NCBI GenBank assembly: GCA_000611775.1
Contig: KK106981.1
Coordinates: forward strand, 10,071,183-10,135,182
Length of the DNA stretch: 64,000 nucleotides
From: Umbilicaria muhlenbergii
Taxonomy: Eukaryota; Ascomycota; Lecanoromycetes; Umbilicariales; Umbilicariaceae
Direction of reading: 5' to 3'
Under the pieces are notes generated by a model. The model had not been told where the DNA came from. It saw nothing but the letters and a program-made list of their open reading frames with translations, and did not search any database. A program made the position numbers and the translations under genes. Below, piece by piece: positions 13,017 to 22,376 of this stretch (the stretch's first letter is position 1; every line of letters starts with the position of its first letter).

Positions 13017-13144
13017 CGGACTGCTTCCGGACCGGCAGATTCAGTTCAGCTTTGTGTAATGTGCTTCAGGCTTCCAAAGCCTACAACTGAATCTGCCGGC
13101 CCCGTGAATCTGCCGGTCGAATCTGCCGGTCCGGAAGCAGTCCG
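13017..13144. mobile_element. MITE with 26-bp terminal inverted repeats, 9-bp TSD (Mutator-like?)
   Basis: A 128-bp non-autonomous element. Bases 13017-13042 (beginning CGGACTGCTTCCGG) are a perfect reverse complement of 13119-13144 (ending CCGGAAGCAGTCCG). The 9 bp directly outside, GTCATTTCA, occur at 13008-13016 and again at 13145-13153, a perfect target-site duplication. The 3' end carries three direct copies of GAATCTGCCGG (13089, 13106, 13119), so the whole unit can fold into a long hairpin. A 9-bp duplication points to a Mutator-like transposase acting in trans; it is too short to code for anything. Perfect TIRs and TSD suggest recent insertion. Confidence 0.85.
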
Positions 13145-14070
13145 GTCATTTCAGGCATTTACCGGTGATCTTTTGACTACGTTTTTCACCGAACCCCCTT
13201 TCATCAGTCGCCAACGCTTTCCTAGCAATAAGCTCACATTCATACAGAGTCCTAAAATCGAAACTAATATAGACATCTCGCGGAGCCTGTTCATCGGGGG
13301 CGCTCAATAGACTGTGGACTGCAGTGGATGACTGCCGTTTTCGGAAATCGAGCCTCCTGGGCCTCAGAGCGGCAGCCGGCAGGCATGTGGACAACATAAG
13401 TGGCAGCCCTCAGCTGAGGGACCCCTCAACCACTCAACAATGAAGACAAATCTTGAGGACCGATCGATGCAGAGATGGTAGAAGACATGGATGCCTACAT
13501 TATTCACTTCAACGATTTCGATGTATCATTTTCGTTGTTGTAGTACCGAGAGGGGGCCCCAGCTGAAGACTGCCACTTGTTTTGGATATAAGCCTACCGG
13601 CGCGGCCAACAACGTCGTTCGCAACCTTGCGTGAATAGCAATAATGCGCAGTGCAACAGCATACAATGTTTTGAGCTAGATTGATCCTCACCGTCTGGGA
13701 AACAAAGAGAAACATCTTACTCGGGTCATGCCAGCTTTTCTTCATTGTCGCCTGATGCAGAGGTCTCGGCCGATCTGACACATGAAGAACAATGGCATTT
13801 CAATCTTCCGCGTGCATCTATGGATAGACTTTTCGAGCCATTTCGACAAAGCGAGAAGGCGAGAACACAAGCTATGTTGCCGTGACGAAAAGCTTCGGTT
13901 CAGAAGGGTAGAACTCGTACGAAAGTTTGCTTCTCACATTGTGGGAGTCAACCGCTCGTATTAAGAGCGTGAAACATGTCTCGCTCTTCTTTTGAGTGCT
14001 CGTCGTTCGTTTCGATTCCATGATCCACGAGACAGAGTATCGTAGAAGTGGAAGCTGACTTGGGGAAAAG

Positions 14071-14079
14071 TATATATAT
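14071..14079 (+). promoter_or_regulatory. TATA box
   Basis: TATATATAT, followed 20-40 bp downstream by a pyrimidine- and CAATCA-rich stretch typical of fungal transcription starts, and then by a leader of about 200 bp ending ACACACATCATG. It suits the small gene starting at 14310. Confidence 0.45.
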
Positions 14080-14309
14080 GGCGGCCATCGAGTGTACTTC
14101 CTTACATCAATCAGTCGAACAACCAGTCAGTTAATCGATCAATCATCCTCCTATTGCTCGAACGCCAGTCACACCTTAGCAACGAACGTCTCTATTTCCT
14201 CGAACGTCAATTTCAAAAGCAGTCTGGCCTCCACGCAACTTTCGAATACACCTCCTGCACAGGGATCGGAGTAATTATCTCGATTCAGATATCATTCACC
14301 ACACACATC

Positions 14310-14531
14310 ATGACCACGTGCCCGAACCACGACTGTAGGTTCAACAACCTCTCTCCAAGATGAGTGTGCTTCGTACTGCTAGACGGTACCGAGCTCGTGG
14401 TGACACTGCACCAGTTCTGTGAAAGATGCGGAAGGGAGTTACCATTGAAATACGGGCCCCCCATCCAGTGCATCTATCTGTACGCCCCTCAGCAGGCCGC
14501 TCAGCAGGCCCCTCCGCCCGCCCCTCAGTAA
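14310..14531 (+). CDS. Possible 57-residue zinc-ribbon protein
   Basis: Proposed from context, not from a known family. ATG sits in a good fungal context (ACACACATCATGACC) about 230 bp after a strong TATA box. Exons 14310-14334 and 14383-14531 with a 48-nt GTAGGT..CTAG intron give 57 residues. The product begins MTTCPNHD and contains FCERCGREL, a CxxC knuckle, and then a Pro/Gln/Ala-rich end (APQQAAQQAPPP). The first Cys plus the CxxC pair could form part of a zinc ribbon. Without splicing the frame ends after 17 codons. The intron has no obvious branch site, so the model could be wrong. Confidence 0.35.
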
Positions 14532-15287
14532 ACCCCTGAGTAAACCCTGCAGCAATCGCGCTGCTAGTTTGATGGGCGTGTGTGATGGACGAATAGGAAG
14601 TAAGGAAGCAGAGTGGGAGTCAACCGGGGGCTGGACAAGATTGCAAAGGCGGAGAGGGAAGTCTTTTCGGATGGGTTCATACACGGAGCAAGTTGCAGAG
14701 CTGGATCTCTATCAAGAAATGCCGGGTAGTGACGAGTCAAGCTGCGGATGAGCTCAGCTGTACAAACAAGTAGCACGTGCTGAGTAATAGAAATCCATTT
14801 TGCACTTTTGCATGGTCTATTGTAAGATCTTACTTCGGTTGAAATTAGGGTTAGCAGGCTTACATGACCCTTGCTTAGTAATGCATAGCACAGAAAATTG
14901 GATAAGAATACTTGAGGCTATCGCGGCCAGTGCGAGGACCGCTCGTATAAGAGACCGCTCGTATAATACCATGGAATAAGCACTGGTACAACAAGTACCT
15001 CTACTGGACCTGAGAGGCACCCTTGGTTTATACGCACAGTGAATCAACGACGTGATTCCGACAGATTCCCACACTCGTCTCACCTGCACTGAATCGACGA
15101 CTTTAAGCGCTGCTATAAGATCGAGTTGCGAAAAATAATCACTGTAGACATTTCCCTTGCACATGCAAAAATGTCCACTTCCCGCCCATGAGCATGAGAT
15201 ACACGGTGAAAGAGAGGGTAACGGATAAAATCGCAGCCGTTACGGTAACCATGTGACCTGATGAGCTCCAATGACTTCTTTCAGCTC
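14532..15287. other. Intergenic
   Basis: 756 bp with nothing recognisable. It starts with a Pro-codon-like CCCCTCAG/CCCCTGAG direct repeat just after the small gene; the open frames are short and unsupported. Confidence 0.5.
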
Positions 15288-16464
15288 CTACAATTCAGTC
15301 TTCTGGTTTGCTTTGCGCCACGCTTCCTGCATCAGTTTTTGCACCTCGCGCTGAGTAACTCGGTAAAACTCGGTATACCATGGTTGAAAGTCATAGCCGG
15401 ACTGAAATCCCAGGTCTTGCATTTCATAGTCCAACTGACACATATATTGAGCACACTGGTCCATGTCTTCTTTCATCTGCTCTTCAGTAAGGCTGAGGAC
15501 GTAAGCACCGTATAGAGAGATAGGGTATAGCGTAATCCAAAATTTCGGATAAAAGCTGGCCTGTTCCCAGTCGATTATCCCGGCAATGTGCACATGACTC
15601 TTGCCCTCCGTATGCGGTTCATCCGTGCCTGAAAGTATAACGTTGCCTGGGCCCATGTCGCCGTGGTAAAAGTGAAAGTCTGGACCAAATTCGGGCGGCT
15701 CGACGCCATCGGACACCCGACGCATGTGCTCGCGAAGTTCCTCGGCTGTGTAAGGGCCAGGCACAGCGTCACGGCGAAAGTTCGCGCAGCCGACAAGGCA
15801 AGGGTCATGTTGTGGAGATCCGTTGACACGCATAAAGCGGGGTGCCGTTATTTGTGCGATCGATTTCGTGTGAGCTGCGAGCTCCTTGGCCACCTGTATT
15901 TTATCCACGGGCTGGAGCTGGAACCAGGCTCTGTCGAGTAATACGCCGTGTACTCGGCGTGTGATCAAGAAGTATCGATTCCACTCTTTATCAAGCCAAT
16001 AATGGATGGCCTCTGGCACAGGCACTGATGGAGCCCGTTCTCGGACGAGTCTCATGGATTCGCCTTCGAGTTCTTCAAAGGGACTGGTCTTGTGGGTAAC
16101 TTTAATAAAGACGTCGTGGCCAATCTCGAAGATCGCCGTGCGATAATTCCAAGCAATATGAGGGCCATTGGCGGGATCGTACTCTGTTACGGGAAGCCGA
16201 GTGGTCTGAGGGCGGAGACAGTAGTCTACGCCCTTACCATCTTTCCATGTTGTTATGGCGTCACCGGGAGCACTGGCACCATCTGCAATCCGCTCGCAGC
16301 GCATTAAGTTGCCCAGAGCCCATTGACCGTCTCCTGTTGGCCAGATTGACGCCTCGATCCGTGGCTCAACCTTATGTATCCTTGGCACGAATTGCCTGCT
16401 CAACGGGTCAGAATGCTGACTCCTTAAGCGATATAAGTCCAACCTACGGTCCTATTGAGGTCAT
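15288..16464 (-). CDS. Aminoglycoside-phosphotransferase/choline-kinase-like protein
   Basis: Kinase-like fold of the APH family, a group expanded in filamentous ascomycetes, mostly with unknown small-molecule substrates. Exons 16464-16448 (17 nt, MTSIGP) and 16395-15288 give 374 residues; the 52-nt intron is GTAGGT..GAGCAG with a TTCTGAC branch site. This start was chosen because the long frame has no upstream ATG of its own. The catalytic loop FYHGDMGPGNVIL (H-G-D-x4-N) and the metal-binding GIIDWEQASFYPKFW (D-W-E) are intact, as is the upstream VFIKVTHKTSPFEELE. No signal peptide is seen. It probably acts in the cytosol; the substrate cannot be read from sequence. Confidence 0.88.
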
Positions 16465-16757
16465 AGTTGTTGCATAGTAAATCAAGCTGTCGAAGTTGTA
16501 CTGAAGAATACCGACACTTGTTGCAGACCCGCCAGGGCCGCGGGACTTTGTAGGGCCCCGCCAAAGATATCCCTACATTCCACAAACGGGCATATGAACG
16601 CAAGCGTTCCAAGGCTTGTGCTTTCTTTCAAGCATTGATATCACCTATCCAATCGACAGGCTGGTAATATTGGCAGACAAAGGCGGGTTCCGAGCCCGTC
16701 CTTTACCAGCATGCTTTCGACTGCAAACGACTGTTCTCTCATTGTCTCGATATCTAT

Positions 16758-17141
16758 CAGGCCTCGAGAGGAAGCTTTAGGGTGGTGCTCATAAATCCTG
16801 ATGTTCTTGTCTGAATGCATCTGTTTTCAGTGACTCGTAAATATCTGTTCTCTCAAGCGGTCAATGCAACGCCTGAACACCGCTTCCGGGGACTACTCAG
16901 TCGTTGAGCAGGAGTCAGCAGAATAGAGGGTCATGATCTCGGTTTTTTTCAGGCCTCAAGACAAAGGAACACCATATCAGTTTAGTGGGACGCTCAAAAG
17001 TTGTAATGTTTTTGTCCGAATGCTTCCGTTTTTAGCGACTCGTAAATCTCTGTACTCTCAAGCGGTCAATGCAACGCCTGAATACCGTTTTTGGGAACTA
17101 CTCAGTCCTTGAGCAGGAGCCAGCAGAATGAAGGCTCATGT
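16758..17141. repeat. Tandem duplication of a ~200-bp unit
   Basis: Two adjacent copies, each beginning CAGGCCTC (16758 and 16950). They share, among others, TCTCAAGCGGTCAATGCAAC and GACTACTCAGT/GAACTACTCAGT blocks. Copy 2 has about 13 extra bases. Where the copies differ, the changes are mostly C/T or G/A, for example CCGCTTCCGGGG against CCGTTTTTGGGA. No coding frame is shared. Confidence 0.75.
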
Positions 17142-17195
17142 GGTACAAGGACACATCGTTACCGTGTATGTGAAGAATAGAGCATTGAGTATCTG

Positions 17196-17302
17196 CTGGA
17201 TGGATGAGCTGGATGGATGGGCTGGATGGATGGGCTGGATGGATGGGCTGGATGGATGGGCTGGATGGATGGGCTGGATGGATGGGCTGGATGGATGGAT
17301 GT
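17196..17302. repeat. 13-bp minisatellite
   Basis: Seven full copies of CTGGATGGATGGG (the first reads CTGGATGGATGAG) and a partial eighth that ends in extra GGAT units. The six middle copies are identical. Confidence 0.95.
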
Positions 17303-17439
17303 GGTCTTCCCTGGGACACGCAGCTTTAGCGGCGGCTAACCTCCGGCGACTTTTCGCCACTACTATTTACTAACCAAAGTAGGTATTATCTCAAGCCTTG
17401 CGAGGACCCTGTCACGCCCAACAATTCAGTCTTGTGAGA

Positions 17440-17720
17440 AAGAAGATAGCCATGACGGAAGAGTGACAGTAGTGAAATCTGTTAATTAAATCATTACATA
17501 TGAAATTGAGAGGCTCAGATCAACAACATTTAAAAGAGTCAAACATTCGACTGAAAACCAGACAATTTGTTGCAGCGTGACAGTCTTCTCAACTCAATTT
17601 CCGCTCAACATAACACTCAACGAAAGCTTGACAGTCGAACAACTTCACCATCATAACATACTATGTATATCAATAAAATCATGATTGAAATTGTAAAACT
17701 CAACTAAGGCTGAGTTGTGA
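17440..17720. other. AT-rich tract
   Basis: About 280 bp clearly richer in A and T than its flanks, lying between the minisatellite and the 3' end of the rvt gene. GAAATTGAG near 17501 and CTCAATTTC near 17593 form a short inverted pair, which may be chance. Confidence 0.4.
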
Positions 17721-17869
17721 TATTCACCGAGTGCTGTCGGCAGGCTCACCCTGGACTGGCATGGGCAAGCCGCTTTAGCGGACGAGCCGGGTGAGGGGAC
17801 ACTGAGCGAGCATCCAGGCGCGGATATTTAACCACCCCCAAACCCCCAAATCACCAACCCAACCACCAC

Positions 17870-20566
17870 TCACAGCACAATCTGCCACGTAACCTTCTTC
17901 GCCTTCAACAAGCCTATCACCCCCAACGACAACAACCCCTTATCCACAACCCTCAACCCGCCAAAAAGTCTAAACATCTCCTCCGAATACAGCTGCACCA
18001 CCCACCTCCTCTCCGAATCCAGCCTGCCCAACTCCAACTCCAACTCCGGCTGCGCCTTCCCCAGCTGCTTTAAAGCGTCCCCGACAGTCCGCGAGATGGC
18101 CACGTCGTCCTTGCTGTCCGGCAAGGCCATCAGGTCCGCATAGGCGCGTGCGAGTAATCGGCTCGTCTCCTCCCGGTTACGGGTGAAGTCTTCCATGCTC
18201 CAGAAATTGTCCGCGTCGAACGGAGGTGTCTCGCGCCAGCCGTAGATCTCCTGCCAGCGACGTTGTCTGCTGGATGCACTCAGGGCTTCGAAGCGGGATT
18301 TGGCGTCGCGGTATGCTTCTCGTTCGTCTTCGAAGAACCTTTGCATGCGCGTTTCTGGCTTCTGGTATATTTTATTGCGGACGACGAGGAATGGGATGAA
18401 AGGGTTCTGGAGGCCGAGGCCGCCAAGCTGCTCGTGTAGGAAGAGGAAGCCGTCTGGAATGTCCTTGACATGGAAGCGCTCGGCGATGAGGTTCTTCAGA
18501 TACTCGGTCACGCTGCTGCTGCTGCTGTTGGTGTCTGTACTGAACAGCTCTTGCTGCATGTGTTGGTGCGTTTGCAGGATACTGTCGACGTGTGTTTGGC
18601 CGAAGCAATTGGCTGGCTGCCCAAACGTTGAATTGAAGAATCGACCGATACAGCTGTTCCATGTCTGTACCCAGGCAAAGATACTGGTGCAAGCCGACAG
18701 TTGCTTCTTAAGCTGTTTGGTATGTGCACCAACCTGACTTTGGTCAATGATCCATGTTCCGGAGTTAGGGTCCAGCCTCAAGAGGCCAATCACAACATCA
18801 ACGTCAGGCAATGACTTGGGAAGATACTCAGCCTCTTCGGGTTCGTCGGTCAAGCATACCGAACCCGTCTTTTTCTTGTCAAACTCCAAACCTGTAACCC
18901 TAGCGAATCCTTGCATTGTTTGCCATGCTCGTGCACAATCCTGGGGATTCCCTGACAGCCAAAGATCGTCGTGAAGCCGGTACAGGAACATCCCCGTCTC
19001 CTGGTTGACAGCAAAGTCCATGGCAGACAGGACCATCTCTCCGAAAATGTTCTCCAACGCATGTGCCACAGGCATGCCCCGCTTCCGTATGCGAACTTCT
19101 CCATCCCCTCCACCTGACTCCCCAGCCAATCGCAATGGTGTTTCGAGGAACTTCCTGAAGAACGATATCCAAGTCTCCGACACGCCGTACAACCGAAGGA
19201 CGGCCAGCAGCGTTGAATGTGAAAGGCTAGTGCCGAACCACTGCAGGTCGGACTGCACCACCGCAACCTTTCCATGCAATGATCGCCGAACCAAGACTTC
19301 AGTGGCAAGTTGCCGTAGAAGCTGCTGTCTGATCTGCAGCGGTGTCTTGAGGTTGCCTGGAACGTCCGCCTCGTCATCATCATAACTAAGCTGAGGTCGT
19401 CGATCGTTGACGCTAGCCCAGACGAAAAGAAACCAACCACATACGTCTCGTATCGCTCAGACGCAAATCCCTTTCCCGGTTCTCTACCCATGAAATACCT
19501 GTGCTTCTCAAGGTCTTTGTGGGATAAAGCTTGCGCTCCTTTCCATACCTTATCGTTGCCGACGAAGTCTCGGAAAATCTGCTTGGCTTGGATAGCCCAT
19601 GTTATGCCAATGTAGTGGAGGAAAATGGCCTGGAGGACGTCTTCGTCCATTATAACCCGGTACTTTCCATTCAGCTGCCGGCGAGGCTCGACTGGAATAC
19701 CGCGCATCCCAAGCCTAATTCTAAAGATCAGCGAAGCGCATGTTGAGGACATCAGCAATTTCGTCGAGCACAACGTTGTTATTCGAAAATTCCGTCAGAA
19801 GGCCTCTTTTGGTTCCGCTCAGTAGATCGTTGTGCTGTAGACCAGCGATGCACCATTTCAATACATGTCGGCTGAACGGAGCTAAATCGGTCTCCTCGCT
19901 GAAGCGTCGCATACCGCCCCGCAATCGTTGAAGGGCTTTCTTTGAATGCTCATCGGCGAAGAAAGAACTTAAGTAATTGTCGATCTCAATCTCATCGGTC
20001 TCGAGTGCGGTAAATACAGTGGACTCGAACTTATCCTGCAGCTGCTTGAGGCGGTCTCGATCAATTAGCTCATAAGTATCGTTGTCGCCCAAAGAGTCGT
20101 TCTGTGTCGTGGCTGCTTCTCCGATGCTGGTCGGTGGGGGGCTCAGCCATTCATTCAGAAGGCGTGAGTAAAGATTCGCATAGTCGAGCTTGCGGCTCTC
20201 CTGATCGAGCTTCAGACGTAACTGTTGCTCATAGCTTTCCAACATACCGGATGAAATGGACGGATCATGCTTCGCCTGCGCGAGCCAGCTACCAATGTTG
20301 TTCAAAGATGTATAATCGTGGCGGTCACAGTTCCAACTCGCATTGCTAGCTGAGCCATAATATAACGAAGATTTCTGCCCGGGAAGCTGTGCTACATCGG
20401 AGAGCAGCTGAAGGACTCTTGTCCTTTGATCATCAGTGCTTCTGGCCGATGTAGAGATCCTATCCTTCTCAGCCTCAAACGACCTGCGTTGCTTGGCTAA
20501 CTCTTGAACCTTGGTGGACGAGATAGAATACAATGTATTTGAAAGGAGGTCGCTTGGTGATGCCAT
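17870..20566 (-). pseudogene. rvt: Cellular reverse-transcriptase-related gene (rvt), frame locally broken
   Basis: Matches the rvt family: single-copy host genes of reverse-transcriptase ancestry, not part of a mobile element, with nucleotide-polymerising activity shown for fungal members. Start at 20566 (ACCACAATGGCATC), a strong context, begins an N-terminal helical region (STKVQELAKQRRSFEAEKDR). A 59-nt intron (19444-19386, GTATGT..TTAG) restores YETYDDDEADVP. Catalytic Asp of motif A is in VVQSDLQWFG (~19248); motif C is LYRLHDDLWL (~18968); the C-terminus KKVTWQIVL is complete. Total about 880 residues. Between about 19723 and 19690, just after EIADVLNMRFADL, the frame shows two TAG codons and a one-base shift, and no intron with compatible phase removes them while keeping the conserved block. 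Either a young pseudogene or a sequence error. Everything downstream of this patch is open. Confidence 0.8.
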
Positions 20567-22376
20567 TGTGGTAGCCGGTTTCAAAGTTGGTATAGAAGTA
20601 GACAAAGAGTTGAGACTTCTGTCCGGTACAAGCTCGCACTTTCTTGGAGAAACATGGCTTGGCCTTATACGGCAGATGTTGCATTGAGTCATAGCAATAG
20701 TAAACTGCAGCTAGTCATAGCCTTGATAAAAAGCTGTAGCTTATACCACTCATGTTGACAGTTCTTCCCCCAGAAGAATTAAATTGAATCTCAGAGTGCT
20801 GTCCAGAGTGCTGCCTAAAATCCTTCGAACGATCAGAGCTGCCAACGAGAACCCGTCGCATAGTCATGTTGAGTCACTGGCATCTCGGACCTCAAATCGA
20901 AGAGGGCGATAGAAGGCAAGAGACGTCCATCGTCCACCTGCGTAGCACAATGCCGCCAGCATTGATGTGTAACCAATCGACTTTATGGCTTCCGGCATCG
21001 ATCGCGGCCTGTTGTAACCGAACCGACTTCAAGATGCTAGTGTGAGTAATGGCTTGTCATACATGACATATGGCACTGCTAGACCTAGAGCTGTTGATCA
21101 AGCTAGAGCAGCAATGAAACGTAGGCTGAAAAGGTACATGGTAACAACTTAGAAGTCTGATCTGGAACAAGAAATCAATCATTGGATCTAAAAAACAACA
21201 GTAGAAACAGTATCACGTTCCCAGCAGATTAGCATCCCATCCCATATGCAAGTGGGAATCTTGCCGGGTAGTAACTTTTGCTCATACCTCGTGGGCGGAG
21301 CAAACACCAGCACAACCCATTCTTCATCGCCAAATCGCATACTGATGGCAAGCATCTTACACCCATGGCACTGAGCAGTGGGATGCGTAAGAAGGCTAAT
21401 GTAGGATGATCGTAATCAAACGCTACTCCCGAGCGCTGAGGCTATTTTCAGTTTTGCTCGTGATGCCAATATCATACCCCTCAGGCAAGCCCCAAGGTGA
21501 GCTGCGAAGCTATGTCCGTCCACATGGAAAACAGCAGACCCGGTCGGGATTAGTATCAGTGATGGTACCGTTATCCCTGTGCCTCCCTGTCCCACTTTCC
21601 CCACACCTAGCCAGAGGGTATTCGGAAGTGGTGAGGAAGAAAGGAATTTAGGCAGGAATATAGGCTTGGTTGTGGTACGGCTGGGAGGATTACGATGGTG
21701 CTTAGATAACCACAAAACCTGTTCAGTGTATTTGCACACCACTCGGGCTTGTCGTATAGATAAAGAGTCATCCACCATATTAAACGATTAGAACTCTTGA
21801 TGTGCCTAGCAATAATCCAGCTACAGAGGCCTTGCGGCCAGATCTCAGGTACGTCGAGGCGTAGGACTTGGTCAACCAAAACATTATGCAAGCACCCTTG
21901 CATGCTCAAACTACTTCAACGCATGCGAGGATGTTGACCGATTAGCATCGGGATTATATACTCTGTCTAACAGGTACCTTGCACCCCCCCACCCCATAAG
22001 CACAGTAGGCCTCCCCCTGAGCCTTTCACATAAATGTGTCTTGGGGCCAAACGCCAGTGCAATGACATTAACGAAACAAGAGTAACCCCCGTACGCAGAA
22101 AGACACCGGTCTATGATGAGGGTTGGAGGATAGGTGAGAGAATGCCTTCGCAGGAAGGATGCAGGACTGTTAAATTACCTAGCGAGAAAAAGAAAGGGTA
22201 GCGGCCGATGCCTAAGCATGAGTGAGGAAGAAAACGCAGGTAAGACTCCATCACGATGACCTCAGTGGCCCTCAGTTTCCCTCCCTTCGCATATGAACAA
22301 TTACAGTACTGTCGTATCATCATAGAGAACTGTTGTCCCTCAAGTGCGTTGACACAAAGTTCTGACGCCGCTGCTC
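20567..22376. other. Intergenic, rvt promoter side
   Basis: 1.8 kb with no gene or repeat that I can support. The longest open frames (about 100-120 codons around 21400-21900) overlap on opposite strands and lack motifs. Confidence 0.55.

Larger units (their letters stand above)
12289..14309. other. Gene-free stretch with AT-rich tract and MITE
   Basis: Two kb without a convincing gene before the possible small gene at 14310. It holds a short TGAC repeat (12448-12464), an AT-rich tract at about 12660-12960 and the MITE at 13017. The open frames of 60-112 codons have no family resemblance and one runs through the MITE. Confidence 0.6.
16465..17869. other. Repeat-bearing intergenic region
   Basis: 1.4 kb with a hairpin (16660-16710), a tandem ~200-bp duplication, a 13-bp minisatellite and an AT-rich tract. 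Open frames across the minisatellite are only a by-product of its periodicity. Confidence 0.65.

Noticed and set aside
16660-16710. tRNA gene
   Set aside because: T-arm-like loop and pairing ends exist, but the unit is only 51 nt and lacks D and anticodon arms.
17128-17373. Frames with repeated Gly-Trp-Met-Asp or Pro-Ser-Ile-Gln units
   Set aside because: Produced on both strands by the 13-bp minisatellite; no conserved flanks.
18850-19773. 307-codon minus-strand frame treated as a separate gene
   Set aside because: Only its first part (to about 19445) is rvt sequence; the rest is out of frame with the conserved RT domain.
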